Source of the DNA: Pseudahrensia aquimaris
Lineage (GTDB): Bacteria > Pseudomonadota > Alphaproteobacteria > Rhizobiales > Rhizobiaceae
DNA length: 64,000 bases
Direction: 5' to 3'
Assembly: GCF_042676045.1 (NCBI RefSeq)
Contig: NZ_JBHTJV010000012.1
Location: 74,103 to 138,102 of the forward strand
Within the stretch, counting starts at the first letter, position 1. The number at the start of each line of letters is the position of its first letter. This document shows, piece by piece, positions 15,571 through 23,149 of the stretch. A program made the position numbers and the translations under genes. The notes below the pieces were generated by a model. The model was given only the letters and a program-made list of their open reading frames with translations, was not told where the DNA came from and did no database searches.

Positions 15571-17103
15571 TCAATCTTGCGCCAGCAGCGCGTCGATGCG
15601 GTCCATCTTATCATCTTTGTCATAGATGTCGTAGTAGGCCGAGGCCATCAGTGCGGGCGGGCCGAAGAAGAAGCGTTCGTAGAGCGCTTGGCGCGTTCCA
15701 AAGCCGGAAATCGCCACATCGTGCGCCAGCCGGAACAGGCCGACCCGGTCTCGGGATTCGGCGTTTGCCAGCTGGAAATACTGCTCAACATCGCCAGCCA
15801 TCTCGTTGGAGAAGTCGGCCTCAGACGGTGTCGCCATGAGCGAAGATGAACCGATGAGCTGCAGAATTTCGACCATGCGGGGATACATTTTCGGGAACAT
15901 GTTGCGCGACGTATCGATGGGGCCGCGCAGGGGGATGAAGTTGCCAAACTCGTCTTCGTGGGCCTGCTGTTCGGCGCTGTAGAGCATGGCACGGACGGCC
16001 TCCGTCATTTGCATGACTTCGGCGATCAGGCCTTTGGTGTGTAGGTCTTTATCGCGGCCAGACGCGGCGGCGATCTTGCACATCAGGCCGACCATGAATT
16101 CAGCCTTAGCAAGCTTCCCACATGCAACCTGATGCATCATGTGGACGACTGCATTGGTGGCGTTGAAAGCCTGATTGCACAATTCTGGCTGGCCGTACAT
16201 GAACACTCGTTCCCACGGCACAAACACGTTTTCGAAAATCACGACTGCGTCCATTTCCTCATAGCGTGAGGAAAGCGGCGCATCGAATGTGCTCTCACCA
16301 TGATCGTAGGAATCGCGGCACATCATTTTCAAACCAGGTGTCGCGATGGGGATCGCGAACGCAAAAGCGAACGGGATGTTGTCTTCGCTGGCACGCAGCA
16401 CCGTGGATGGAAAAACCTCGATTTCATCTGACAGCGGACCAAGCGTTGCAAGTAGTCGAGCGCCGTTCACATAGATTCCAGCATCGGTTTCCTTAGTGAC
16501 GTGCAGCGCGACTTTCTCGTTGAATTTGCCCGAGGCAGCCTGCTGGAAGTTTACTGCCGGATTGACCAGCGTGTGGGTCAGCACTTTGTCGTTCTTTCGG
16601 GCATAGTCGTAGAAGTTCGTCATGTTTTTGGCAAAATCAGCATTGCCCTTCGTGCCTTGTGCCAAGAAGCTTGTCGCGGAGGCGAAGGCCATAACGGAAG
16701 CATTCTTGTAGTCCGGCGTGCGGCCAAACATGCCGTTCGACCATTTGGCCCATTCGTAATAGGCGCGGCCACGGGCTATGACGTCTTCTTTGCTCTTGGG
16801 CTTTTTATAGGCCATCGCGCAGCGGTCGCCGTCTTCATCGACATAGGTGACGGTGTCGCGCCATTTGGCGTCGTGCTGACGGTCGAGGAAGCCACCCAGA
16901 GTTTCTGCACCGCGTGCCATGCCCGGCTCGGCAGTTACGTCTTTGACGCGCTTGCCACGATGCCAGATTTCGCGGTCGTCGCGCAGGCCCTCGAGATATT
17001 GCTTGCCGGTGCGTATGCCGGTGCCGATGTCGGATGGTGCAGAGTGTTCGGTGGCGTCGATTTCATTGACCGCAATACCGGCTTGGCTAAGGTCGTCCAT
17101 CAT
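15571..17103 (-). CDS. hpaB: 4-hydroxyphenylacetate 3-monooxygenase oxygenase component HpaB
   Basis: A 510-residue FADH2-dependent hydroxylase converting 4-hydroxyphenylacetate to homoprotocatechuate. It has the HpaB/acyl-CoA dehydrogenase-like layout: an N-terminal domain (RTGKQYLEGLRDDREIWHRG), a beta middle domain (PLSSRYEEMDAVVIFENVFVPWERV) and a C-terminal helical domain. A flavin reductase partner (HpaC) is not encoded here and must be supplied elsewhere. The gene lies 27 bases downstream of hpaR on the same strand. Two adjacent ATG codons (17103 and 17100) could start it. Confidence 0.93.
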   Translation of the reverse strand: MMDDLSQAGIAVNEIDATEHSAPSDIGTGIRTGKQYLEGLRDDREIWHRGKRVKDVTAEPGMARGAETLGGFLDRQHDAKWRDTVTYVDEDGDRCAMAYKKPKSKEDVIARGRAYYEWAKWSNGMFGRTPDYKNASVMAFASATSFLAQGTKGNADFAKNMTNFYDYARKNDKVLTHTLVNPAVNFQQAASGKFNEKVALHVTKETDAGIYVNGARLLATLGPLSDEIEVFPSTVLRASEDNIPFAFAFAIPIATPGLKMMCRDSYDHGESTFDAPLSSRYEEMDAVVIFENVFVPWERVFMYGQPELCNQAFNATNAVVHMMHQVACGKLAKAEFMVGLMCKIAAASGRDKDLHTKGLIAEVMQMTEAVRAMLYSAEQQAHEDEFGNFIPLRGPIDTSRNMFPKMYPRMVEILQLIGSSSLMATPSEADFSNEMAGDVEQYFQLANAESRDRVGLFRLAHDVAISGFGTRQALYERFFFGPPALMASAYYDIYDKDDKMDRIDALLAQD

Positions 17104-17130
17104 ATGTCTTTTCCCTAAACGTCTTTCGCC

Positions 17131-17583
17131 TCAGCCGTTGCTGGCTTTGGGCAGGTCTGGCGCTGCGGCGGCAGCAGCGATTTTTCTCAACGTGTTTTCC
17201 ATGTGTTGCCAATCTTCGGGCGAAACCGTGTTGCGCAAACGGGCGTCTATCTGCGCCACGTGCGGCGTCACTTCATCTTCCAGCGCCCTGCCCTTGGCTG
17301 TCGGCACGATGTAGACTGCCCGGCGATCTTCCACCGAGCGGACACGGGACACGAAACCCTTTTTCTCTAACCTGTCGATAATGCCGACGAGGCTGGGGGC
17401 AGGCAAAAGAGTGCGGCGGGACAGATCAGCCGAGGTGACGCGCATTTCGCTCCACAGCACCCGCAAGATGCGCCATTGCTGTTCGGTCAGATCGTAACGC
17501 GCAAACAGTTCGCGGTAATCCGGCATGATATCGTCCAGCGCCCGGTTCAGGATCATAGGAAGAGATCGGTCAAAGCTCGTCAT
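17131..17583 (-). CDS. hpaR: MarR-family homoprotocatechuate degradation regulator HpaR
   Basis: A 150-residue MarR-type winged-helix repressor. The core YDLTEQQWRILRVLW, the recognition region TLLPAPSLVGIIDRLEKKGFVSR and the wing (RSVEDRRAVYIVPTAKGRAL) match HpaR, which represses 4-hydroxyphenylacetate genes until the aromatic inducer binds. The start at 17583 was preferred over 17613 because the longer form would run into the palindrome at 17612-17640. It is cotranscribed with hpaB and divergent from hpaE-hpaD. Confidence 0.88.
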   Translation of the reverse strand: MTSFDRSLPMILNRALDDIMPDYRELFARYDLTEQQWRILRVLWSEMRVTSADLSRRTLLPAPSLVGIIDRLEKKGFVSRVRSVEDRRAVYIVPTAKGRALEDEVTPHVAQIDARLRNTVSPEDWQHMENTLRKIAAAAAAPDLPKASNG

Positions 17584-17611
17584 GCAGGGAATTTTCCGGT
17601 TGGCGGCAAGC

Positions 17612-17640
17612 ATTCACATGTGTATCGTTAATATGTGAAT
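17612..17640. promoter_or_regulatory. Palindromic candidate HpaR operator between hpaR and hpaE
   Basis: ATTCACAT (17612-17619) and ATGTGAAT (17633-17640) form perfect eight-base inverted arms with a 13-base spacer. The left arm also contains the self-complementary CACATGTG (17615-17622). The site lies 29 bases upstream of hpaR and about 130 bases upstream of hpaE, in the divergent control region, a typical place for a MarR-family autorepressor site. Binding by HpaR is inferred. Confidence 0.55.
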
Positions 17641-17772
17641 TAAATGACCGTTTGCGTCGGAAGTCAAGACAAACCCACGGCTATTCACGTTCCAGCCCTT
17701 GTCATTCGGGCGCGAATTAGGTTTCCATTTGACAGGATGTCGCACAAAATGCGGTCACGAAGGGGTATTTTC

Positions 17773-19284
17773 ATGTCGGAACTCGACGACAACATTTCTA
17801 AATTGCACACCTATTTGGCCCCCTTTCGGCAAAACGGGGTGATGAACCGCATCAACGGCGAAGTCGTGCCCGCCCAATCCGGCGAGACGTTCGACAACAA
17901 TTCGCCCGTCGATGAGGAGTTGATCTGCACAGTCGCCAAAAGCGGACCTGCGGATATCGACGCGGCAGCACAAGCAGCCCATGACGCCTTCCCCGCATGG
18001 CGCGATATGGCTGGAACGGAGCGCAAGAAAATTCTTCATGCGATTGCTGACGGTATCGTGGCACGTGCCGAGGAGATCGCGTTTGCCGAGTGTTATGACA
18101 CGGGTCAGGCACTGCGGTTTATGTCGAAGGCGGCTTTGCGGGGTGCGGAGAACTTCCGTTATTTCGCCGATCTTGCCCCATCCGCCCGAGACGGCAAGCA
18201 GATGCCTTCTGCGACGTTGATGAATGTAACCACACGGGTTCCGATCGGCCCTGTGGGCGTCATTACACCTTGGAACACGCCGTTCATGCTTTCCACCTGG
18301 AAAATTGCACCTGCGCTCGCCGCCGGTTGCACGGTGGTGCACAAGCCTGCCGAGTTTTCGCCTGTGACTGCCAGTATCTTGCTGGAAATTGCAGAGGAAG
18401 CCGGGCTGCCACCGGGGGTTTGGAACCTTGTGAATGGCTTTGGCGAGGATGCGGGCAAGGCGCTCACGGAGCACCCAAAAATCCGCGCCATCGCTTTTGT
18501 CGGCGAAAGCCGCACAGGCTCGATGATCATGAAACAGGGCGCAGACACGCTGAAACGGACGCATTTCGAACTGGGCGGCAAGAACCCTGTGGTGGTGTTT
18601 GACGATGCCGAACTCGACCGGGCGCTCGATGCGGCGATTTTCATGATTTATTCGCTCAACGGCGAACGCTGCACGTCATCATCGCGTTTGCTGGTCCAGT
18701 CTTCCATCGCTGACGATTTTCTCTCAGCAATGGCAACCCGCGTGAAGAACATTCGAGTGGGCCATCCACTCGACCCTGAAACCGAGATTGGACCGCTGAT
18801 CCACAAAGTTCATTTCGACAAGGTTTGCTCTTACTTCGACATTGCCAAAGAAGAGGGCGCCAAGATCGCCGCCGGTGGTGCTGCGAAAGAGGGCAAAGGC
18901 TGGTTTGTGGAACCGACGCTGTTCACCGCCGCCAACAACGACATGAAGATCGCCCGTGAGGAAATTTTCGGACCTGTGCTGACGGCCATCACGTTCGACA
19001 CCGAAGAGGAAGCCTTGGCGATTGCCAATGACACCGAATACGGCCTCACCGGCTATGTCTGGACCAACGATCTGACCCGCGCCCTGCGCTTCACCGACAA
19101 GTTGGAGGCGGGCATGATCTGGGTGAATTCTGAAAACGTTCGCCACCTGCCAACACCGTTTGGCGGTGTCAAAGCCAGTGGCATTGGCCGCGATGGCGGC
19201 GACTGGTCTTTTGAATTCTACATGGAACAAAAGCATGTCGGCTTCGCCACCGGCCACCACAAAATTCCACAATTGGGAGCCTGA
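17773..19284 (+). CDS. hpaE: 5-carboxymethyl-2-hydroxymuconate semialdehyde dehydrogenase HpaE
   Basis: A 503-residue NAD-dependent aldehyde dehydrogenase that oxidises the ring-cleavage product of homoprotocatechuate. The catalytic pair is visible: Glu266 in FELGGKNPVVVF and Cys300 in NGERCTSSSRLLV. The cofactor region (GPVGVITPWNTPFMLSTWKIAPALAAG) is standard. Assignment as HpaE rests on the hpaD neighbour five bases downstream and on the ERCTSSSRLL active-site stretch usual in this subfamily. The start was set at ATG 17773; longer in-frame starts cross the divergent promoter. Confidence 0.92.
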   Translation: MSELDDNISKLHTYLAPFRQNGVMNRINGEVVPAQSGETFDNNSPVDEELICTVAKSGPADIDAAAQAAHDAFPAWRDMAGTERKKILHAIADGIVARAEEIAFAECYDTGQALRFMSKAALRGAENFRYFADLAPSARDGKQMPSATLMNVTTRVPIGPVGVITPWNTPFMLSTWKIAPALAAGCTVVHKPAEFSPVTASILLEIAEEAGLPPGVWNLVNGFGEDAGKALTEHPKIRAIAFVGESRTGSMIMKQGADTLKRTHFELGGKNPVVVFDDAELDRALDAAIFMIYSLNGERCTSSSRLLVQSSIADDFLSAMATRVKNIRVGHPLDPETEIGPLIHKVHFDKVCSYFDIAKEEGAKIAAGGAAKEGKGWFVEPTLFTAANNDMKIAREEIFGPVLTAITFDTEEEALAIANDTEYGLTGYVWTNDLTRALRFTDKLEAGMIWVNSENVRHLPTPFGGVKASGIGRDGGDWSFEFYMEQKHVGFATGHHKIPQLGA

Positions 19285-19289
19285 TCGTC

Positions 19290-20270
19290 ATGCCCATTCC
19301 CGCAGCAAACCTGAATCCACCTTTCAACATCGTGCGGCTGAGCCACGTGGAATATGGCGTGAAAGACATCGCCGCTTCCAAAGCGTTTTACGTCGATACG
19401 CTTGGCCTGCAAGTGACGCATGAAGAGAAGGGGCGGCTCTATCTGCGCGCGATGGAAGAACGTGGGCATCACTGCATTTCACTGCACGAGACGGGCGAAA
19501 GCTCGGTTAATGTGCTGGGGTTCAAGGTCTGGTCCGAAGAGGAATTGGACAAGGCGAAAGCGTGGTTCGACGGCAAAGGCCTGCCGACGGAGTGGATCGA
19601 AAAGCCGTTTATGGGCCGCATTCTGCGCACCCGCGACCCCTGGGGCATTCCGCTGGAATTCTATGCGAAGATGGACCGGCTTGAGTCGATCCATCAGAAA
19701 TACAAACTCTACAACGGCGTCAAACCGCTGCGTATTGACCATTTCAACATGTTCTCCGCCGATGTGGATGCGAGCGTGGAGTTCTATGGTGAAATGGGAT
19801 TTCGCACGACGGAATACACCGAGGACGCCGAAAGCGGGCGTGTTTGGGCCGCTTGGATGCACCGCAAAGGCGGCGTCCACGATGTAGCCTTCACCAATGG
19901 CACAGGCCCGCGCCTGCACCACACAGCCTTTTGGGTGCCAACGCCGCTGAACATCATCGACCTGCTCGATCTGATGGCGACCACGGGTTACGTGAGCAAC
20001 ATCGAACGCGGACCGGGCCGGCACGGCATTTCGAATGCGTTCTTCCTCTACATTCTCGATCCTGACGGCCACCGCATCGAGATTTATTGCTCGGACTATC
20101 AAACGATCGACCCCGATCACGAGCCGATCAAATGGGACTTGAAAGACCCGCAGCGCCAGACGCTTTGGGGAGCACCCGCGCCGAAGAGCTGGTTTGAGCA
20201 CGGGAGCTTGTTTGCTGGAGCGGAAACCAAGGAAAGTGGCCTGAAGGCGCAGCCGATCATTGCGCCATGA
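19290..20270 (+). CDS. hpaD: 3,4-dihydroxyphenylacetate 2,3-dioxygenase HpaD (type I extradiol)
   Basis: A 326-residue vicinal-oxygen-chelate dioxygenase that cleaves homoprotocatechuate next to the hydroxyls. Metal ligands are evident: His151 (RIDHFNMFSAD), His210 or His211 (RLHHTAFWV) and Glu264 (HRIEIYC). This is the type I fold, as in Brevibacterium and Arthrobacter HpcB/HpaD, and not the unrelated type II enzyme of E. coli. It follows hpaE after five bases. The isomerase, hydratase and aldolase genes of the lower pathway (hpaF, G, H, I) are not in the window. Confidence 0.94.
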   Translation: MPIPAANLNPPFNIVRLSHVEYGVKDIAASKAFYVDTLGLQVTHEEKGRLYLRAMEERGHHCISLHETGESSVNVLGFKVWSEEELDKAKAWFDGKGLPTEWIEKPFMGRILRTRDPWGIPLEFYAKMDRLESIHQKYKLYNGVKPLRIDHFNMFSADVDASVEFYGEMGFRTTEYTEDAESGRVWAAWMHRKGGVHDVAFTNGTGPRLHHTAFWVPTPLNIIDLLDLMATTGYVSNIERGPGRHGISNAFFLYILDPDGHRIEIYCSDYQTIDPDHEPIKWDLKDPQRQTLWGAPAPKSWFEHGSLFAGAETKESGLKAQPIIAP

Positions 20271-20283
20271 AGGGTCTGCGCAC

Positions 20284-22524
20284 CTAGACGAAATCCACAT
20301 GCTTGTTGAACGGCATTTCGCGGATGCGCTTGCCGGTTGCGGCGAAGATCGCGTTGCCCAAGGCGGGCGCTGCGGGCGGAACGGGTGGCTCGCCGATGCC
20401 GCGCACCTTTGAGCCGTTTTCCAAACCCCGCACTTCAATGATGGGACATTGGTTGAAACGCATGCCCGTGAACGTGTCGTAATTGTTCTGCTCGGCCATT
20501 CCGTCGGAATAGGTGATTTCGCAGTTCATCGCGTGACCCAGACCCCAGACCACGCCGCCTTTGACCAGATTATCGAAATTGATCGGATCGACAACCCTGC
20601 CCACTTCGGCGGCGACGAAGACTCTATCAATCTTGATGCCGTCTTCAGTGTCTGTGACTTCCACCACTTCGGCGACAGGCACGCCAAACGACGTGACGAT
20701 GGCAACGCCTCTGCCGCGTTTGGGGCCGAGATCGCTGCCCCAGTTGGACATTTCCGCCACCGCTTCAAGCACTTTGCGCGACGGTTCGTGCGATGTCAGG
20801 CGAATGCGCTCCGCCATCGGGTCAGCACCGGCCGCGTGGATCAGTTCATCCAGTGCTGTCTCATGGAAAAAGCCATTCGACGATGCGCCCACTGCGCGCC
20901 AAGACGAGATCGGTGCCAGGTCGGGGGCGCGGTAACCAGTGACGCGGTAATGGGGGATGGAGAGCGGTTGCTCCCATGCGCCAGCGGTGATCATGGGGTC
21001 AGGGCCGGGCATGGCAAGGTTTTGGCGGCCCAGCTGCGAGCCCATGACGGACGGCATGGCGATGCCGAGATCCAGCGCCTCCACCTTGCCGTCCTTCACC
21101 GTTCCCTTGAAGCGCGACATGGCAATCTGGCGCGGGAAGTCGTGGATCATATCCTCTTCGCGCGAATAGGTCAGGTGAACCGGCACGCCTTTCATAGCGA
21201 TGGCGATTTCGGTCGCTTGCTTCACGACTTCATCTTCCAGCCGGTGGCCGAAAGAGCCGCCAGCGTAAAGAACGTGAACGAACACCTGCTCATCATCGAG
21301 GCCCGTCAGCTTGGCCACATTGCCCTGCACGAAGCGAGGGATTTGCGTTGATGTCCAAACGTCTGCGCGGTCATCGGTCACTTTCACCGTGGCCGAAATA
21401 GGCTCCAGCGGCGCGTGGGCGAGATAGGGGGCGCGGTATTCGCCTGCGATCACTGTGCCGCCGGCAAGCGCGGTTTCAACATCGCCATCATCGCGCTGCA
21501 CGGCATCCACGCTGTCTGGTGTGAAACTGTCGGCCAAAGCCTGCCAGTGGTCATCCATCTCGGCCGGAAAAGGCGCTGCGTCCCAATCAACTTCGATTGC
21601 TTCGGCTGCTTGAAACGCGCGCCATGTATTGTCGGCCACAATGCCAAGACCACCCTTGATGGGCACGATCTTTTTGACGCCGCGCATTTTTTCAGCAGCA
21701 CTCGCGTCATAGCTCTTCATCGCGCCGCCCTGGCGCGGGTTCAGTTTTACCGTGGCGAAAACCATGCCTTCTGTGCGGAAATCAATGCCATAGCGCTGGG
21801 TGCCGGTGGATTTTGCTGCGATGTCCATGCGCTGCACGGGCTTGCCGATCAGCTTCCACTGTGCAGGATCGCGCAATTCGATATCTGTCACCGGGTCGAG
21901 CGTTGCTGCCGCCGGTGCAAGTTCAACATAGCTGAGCGTCTTGCCGTCGGGCAGGACCACATTGGCGTTTTCGGTTTTCAGATCAGCCACCGCAATGCCA
22001 GATTTTTGCGATGCGGCCAGTTTCAGTGTCTCGCGGGCGACGGCACCCGCCGTGCGCAGCTTCTCATAGGCGTCCGGAACGGAAGTCGAGCCGCCGGTTA
22101 CTTGCAGGCCAAGGAACTTCATCAGTGCATCCGTGACGTTGCGGGAAGCCTCGGCAATCGCGCTTTCGTCGGAAGGCGGGAACATGGGGGATTCCTGCGA
22201 GAGCGCCGTGTTGTAATAGGCGGGGCTTGGCAAGCCCGGGTCGACATTCACCTGGTCAAGCGTGACGTCCAATTCTTCCGCGATGAGCATGGCCTGCATG
22301 GAATACGCGCCCTGCCCCAAATCTGTGCGCGGGGTGATTAGCGTTATGCCTTCAGCGTCGATCTTCACGTAGGGCGTGATGGCCGTCTCACCCTCTTCCA
22401 AATGGGCAAGAAGTGGATTCTCGAACGGGCGCTTGTACATATAAGTACCGAAGGCGACACCGCCGACGATGGCGGCAGAGCCGATCAGGAATGTGCGGCG
22501 GGCGATGGTTTTGAGGCGTCCCAT
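20284..22524 (-). CDS. Tat-exported molybdopterin-binding oxidoreductase subunit (IorB-like aldehyde/isoquinoline oxidoreductase)
   Basis: A 746-residue molybdenum hydroxylase large subunit of the xanthine dehydrogenase superfamily. Its N-terminus (TIARRTFLIGSAAIVGGVAFG) is a twin-arginine signal or membrane anchor, so the enzyme is expected in the periplasm. Molybdopterin-binding segments include GQGAYSMQAM, AGGSFGHRLEDE, SSNGFFHETALDELIHAAGADP and the active-site end motif GIGEPPVPPAAPALGNAIF. It pairs with the [2Fe-2S] subunit gene three bases upstream. Isoquinoline, aldehydes and other substrates are possible. The haem cytochrome partner common in such systems is not adjacent. Confidence 0.87.
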   Translation of the reverse strand: MGRLKTIARRTFLIGSAAIVGGVAFGTYMYKRPFENPLLAHLEEGETAITPYVKIDAEGITLITPRTDLGQGAYSMQAMLIAEELDVTLDQVNVDPGLPSPAYYNTALSQESPMFPPSDESAIAEASRNVTDALMKFLGLQVTGGSTSVPDAYEKLRTAGAVARETLKLAASQKSGIAVADLKTENANVVLPDGKTLSYVELAPAAATLDPVTDIELRDPAQWKLIGKPVQRMDIAAKSTGTQRYGIDFRTEGMVFATVKLNPRQGGAMKSYDASAAEKMRGVKKIVPIKGGLGIVADNTWRAFQAAEAIEVDWDAAPFPAEMDDHWQALADSFTPDSVDAVQRDDGDVETALAGGTVIAGEYRAPYLAHAPLEPISATVKVTDDRADVWTSTQIPRFVQGNVAKLTGLDDEQVFVHVLYAGGSFGHRLEDEVVKQATEIAIAMKGVPVHLTYSREEDMIHDFPRQIAMSRFKGTVKDGKVEALDLGIAMPSVMGSQLGRQNLAMPGPDPMITAGAWEQPLSIPHYRVTGYRAPDLAPISSWRAVGASSNGFFHETALDELIHAAGADPMAERIRLTSHEPSRKVLEAVAEMSNWGSDLGPKRGRGVAIVTSFGVPVAEVVEVTDTEDGIKIDRVFVAAEVGRVVDPINFDNLVKGGVVWGLGHAMNCEITYSDGMAEQNNYDTFTGMRFNQCPIIEVRGLENGSKVRGIGEPPVPPAAPALGNAIFAATGKRIREMPFNKHVDFV

Positions 22525-22527
22525 AAC

Positions 22528-22986
22528 TTACGCCACCCGCAGGTTCTTGGCAGCAGTTTTCACCGCCTCGCGGATGCGCGGATAGGTGCCGCAGCGGCAC
22601 AGATTTCCAGACATCGCGTCGTCAATGTCTTCATCGGTTGGATTGTTGTTCTCCAACACGAATGCTGTCGCCGTCATGATCTGGCCGGATTGGCAATAGC
22701 CGCACTGGGCGACTTGATGTTCGGCCCATGCCGCTTGGACGACGCTCATGGCCTCAGGAGTGCCGAGCCCTTCAATCGTCGTGATCGGCCCGTCCACATC
22801 GCCCGCCCGCAACTGGCACGAGCGCATCGGGATGCCGTCCATATGAACTGTGCAGGCACCGCATTGCGCGATGCCGCAGCCATATTTGACGCCGAGAACA
22901 CCCAACTCATCTCGCAAAACCCAAAGCATCGGCATGTCGTCTTCGACATCAGCCTCCATCACTTTGCCGTTGATTGTGAATTGCAT
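22528..22986 (-). CDS. [2Fe-2S] subunit of molybdenum hydroxylase (IorA-like)
   Basis: A 152-residue two-cluster iron-sulfur protein. The plant-type [2Fe-2S] ligands are in GVKYGCGIAQCGACTVHMDG with a later RSCQL cysteine, and the second four-helix cluster is in CGYCQSGQIM and NLCRCGTYPRI. It passes electrons from the molybdenum subunit encoded three bases downstream. It lacks a Tat signal, so export would depend on co-translocation with the large subunit, as known for related enzymes. Confidence 0.93.
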   Translation of the reverse strand: MQFTINGKVMEADVEDDMPMLWVLRDELGVLGVKYGCGIAQCGACTVHMDGIPMRSCQLRAGDVDGPITTIEGLGTPEAMSVVQAAWAEHQVAQCGYCQSGQIMTATAFVLENNNPTDEDIDDAMSGNLCRCGTYPRIREAVKTAAKNLRVA

Positions 22987-23149
22987 ATTCGTCTCCTGCC
23001 TCGAGGCGTTCTTTTCTGAATCTGATGGGTAAATGTGTCGCCTTAACGAAGGGTATCGCTGACGCTTGGTAGTAGATTATGCACAAACGCTATCAGCTAA
23101 ACCCTTGGCGAATGGCCGCACCTACTGTTCCAACGAAGTCTCTTTGAAA

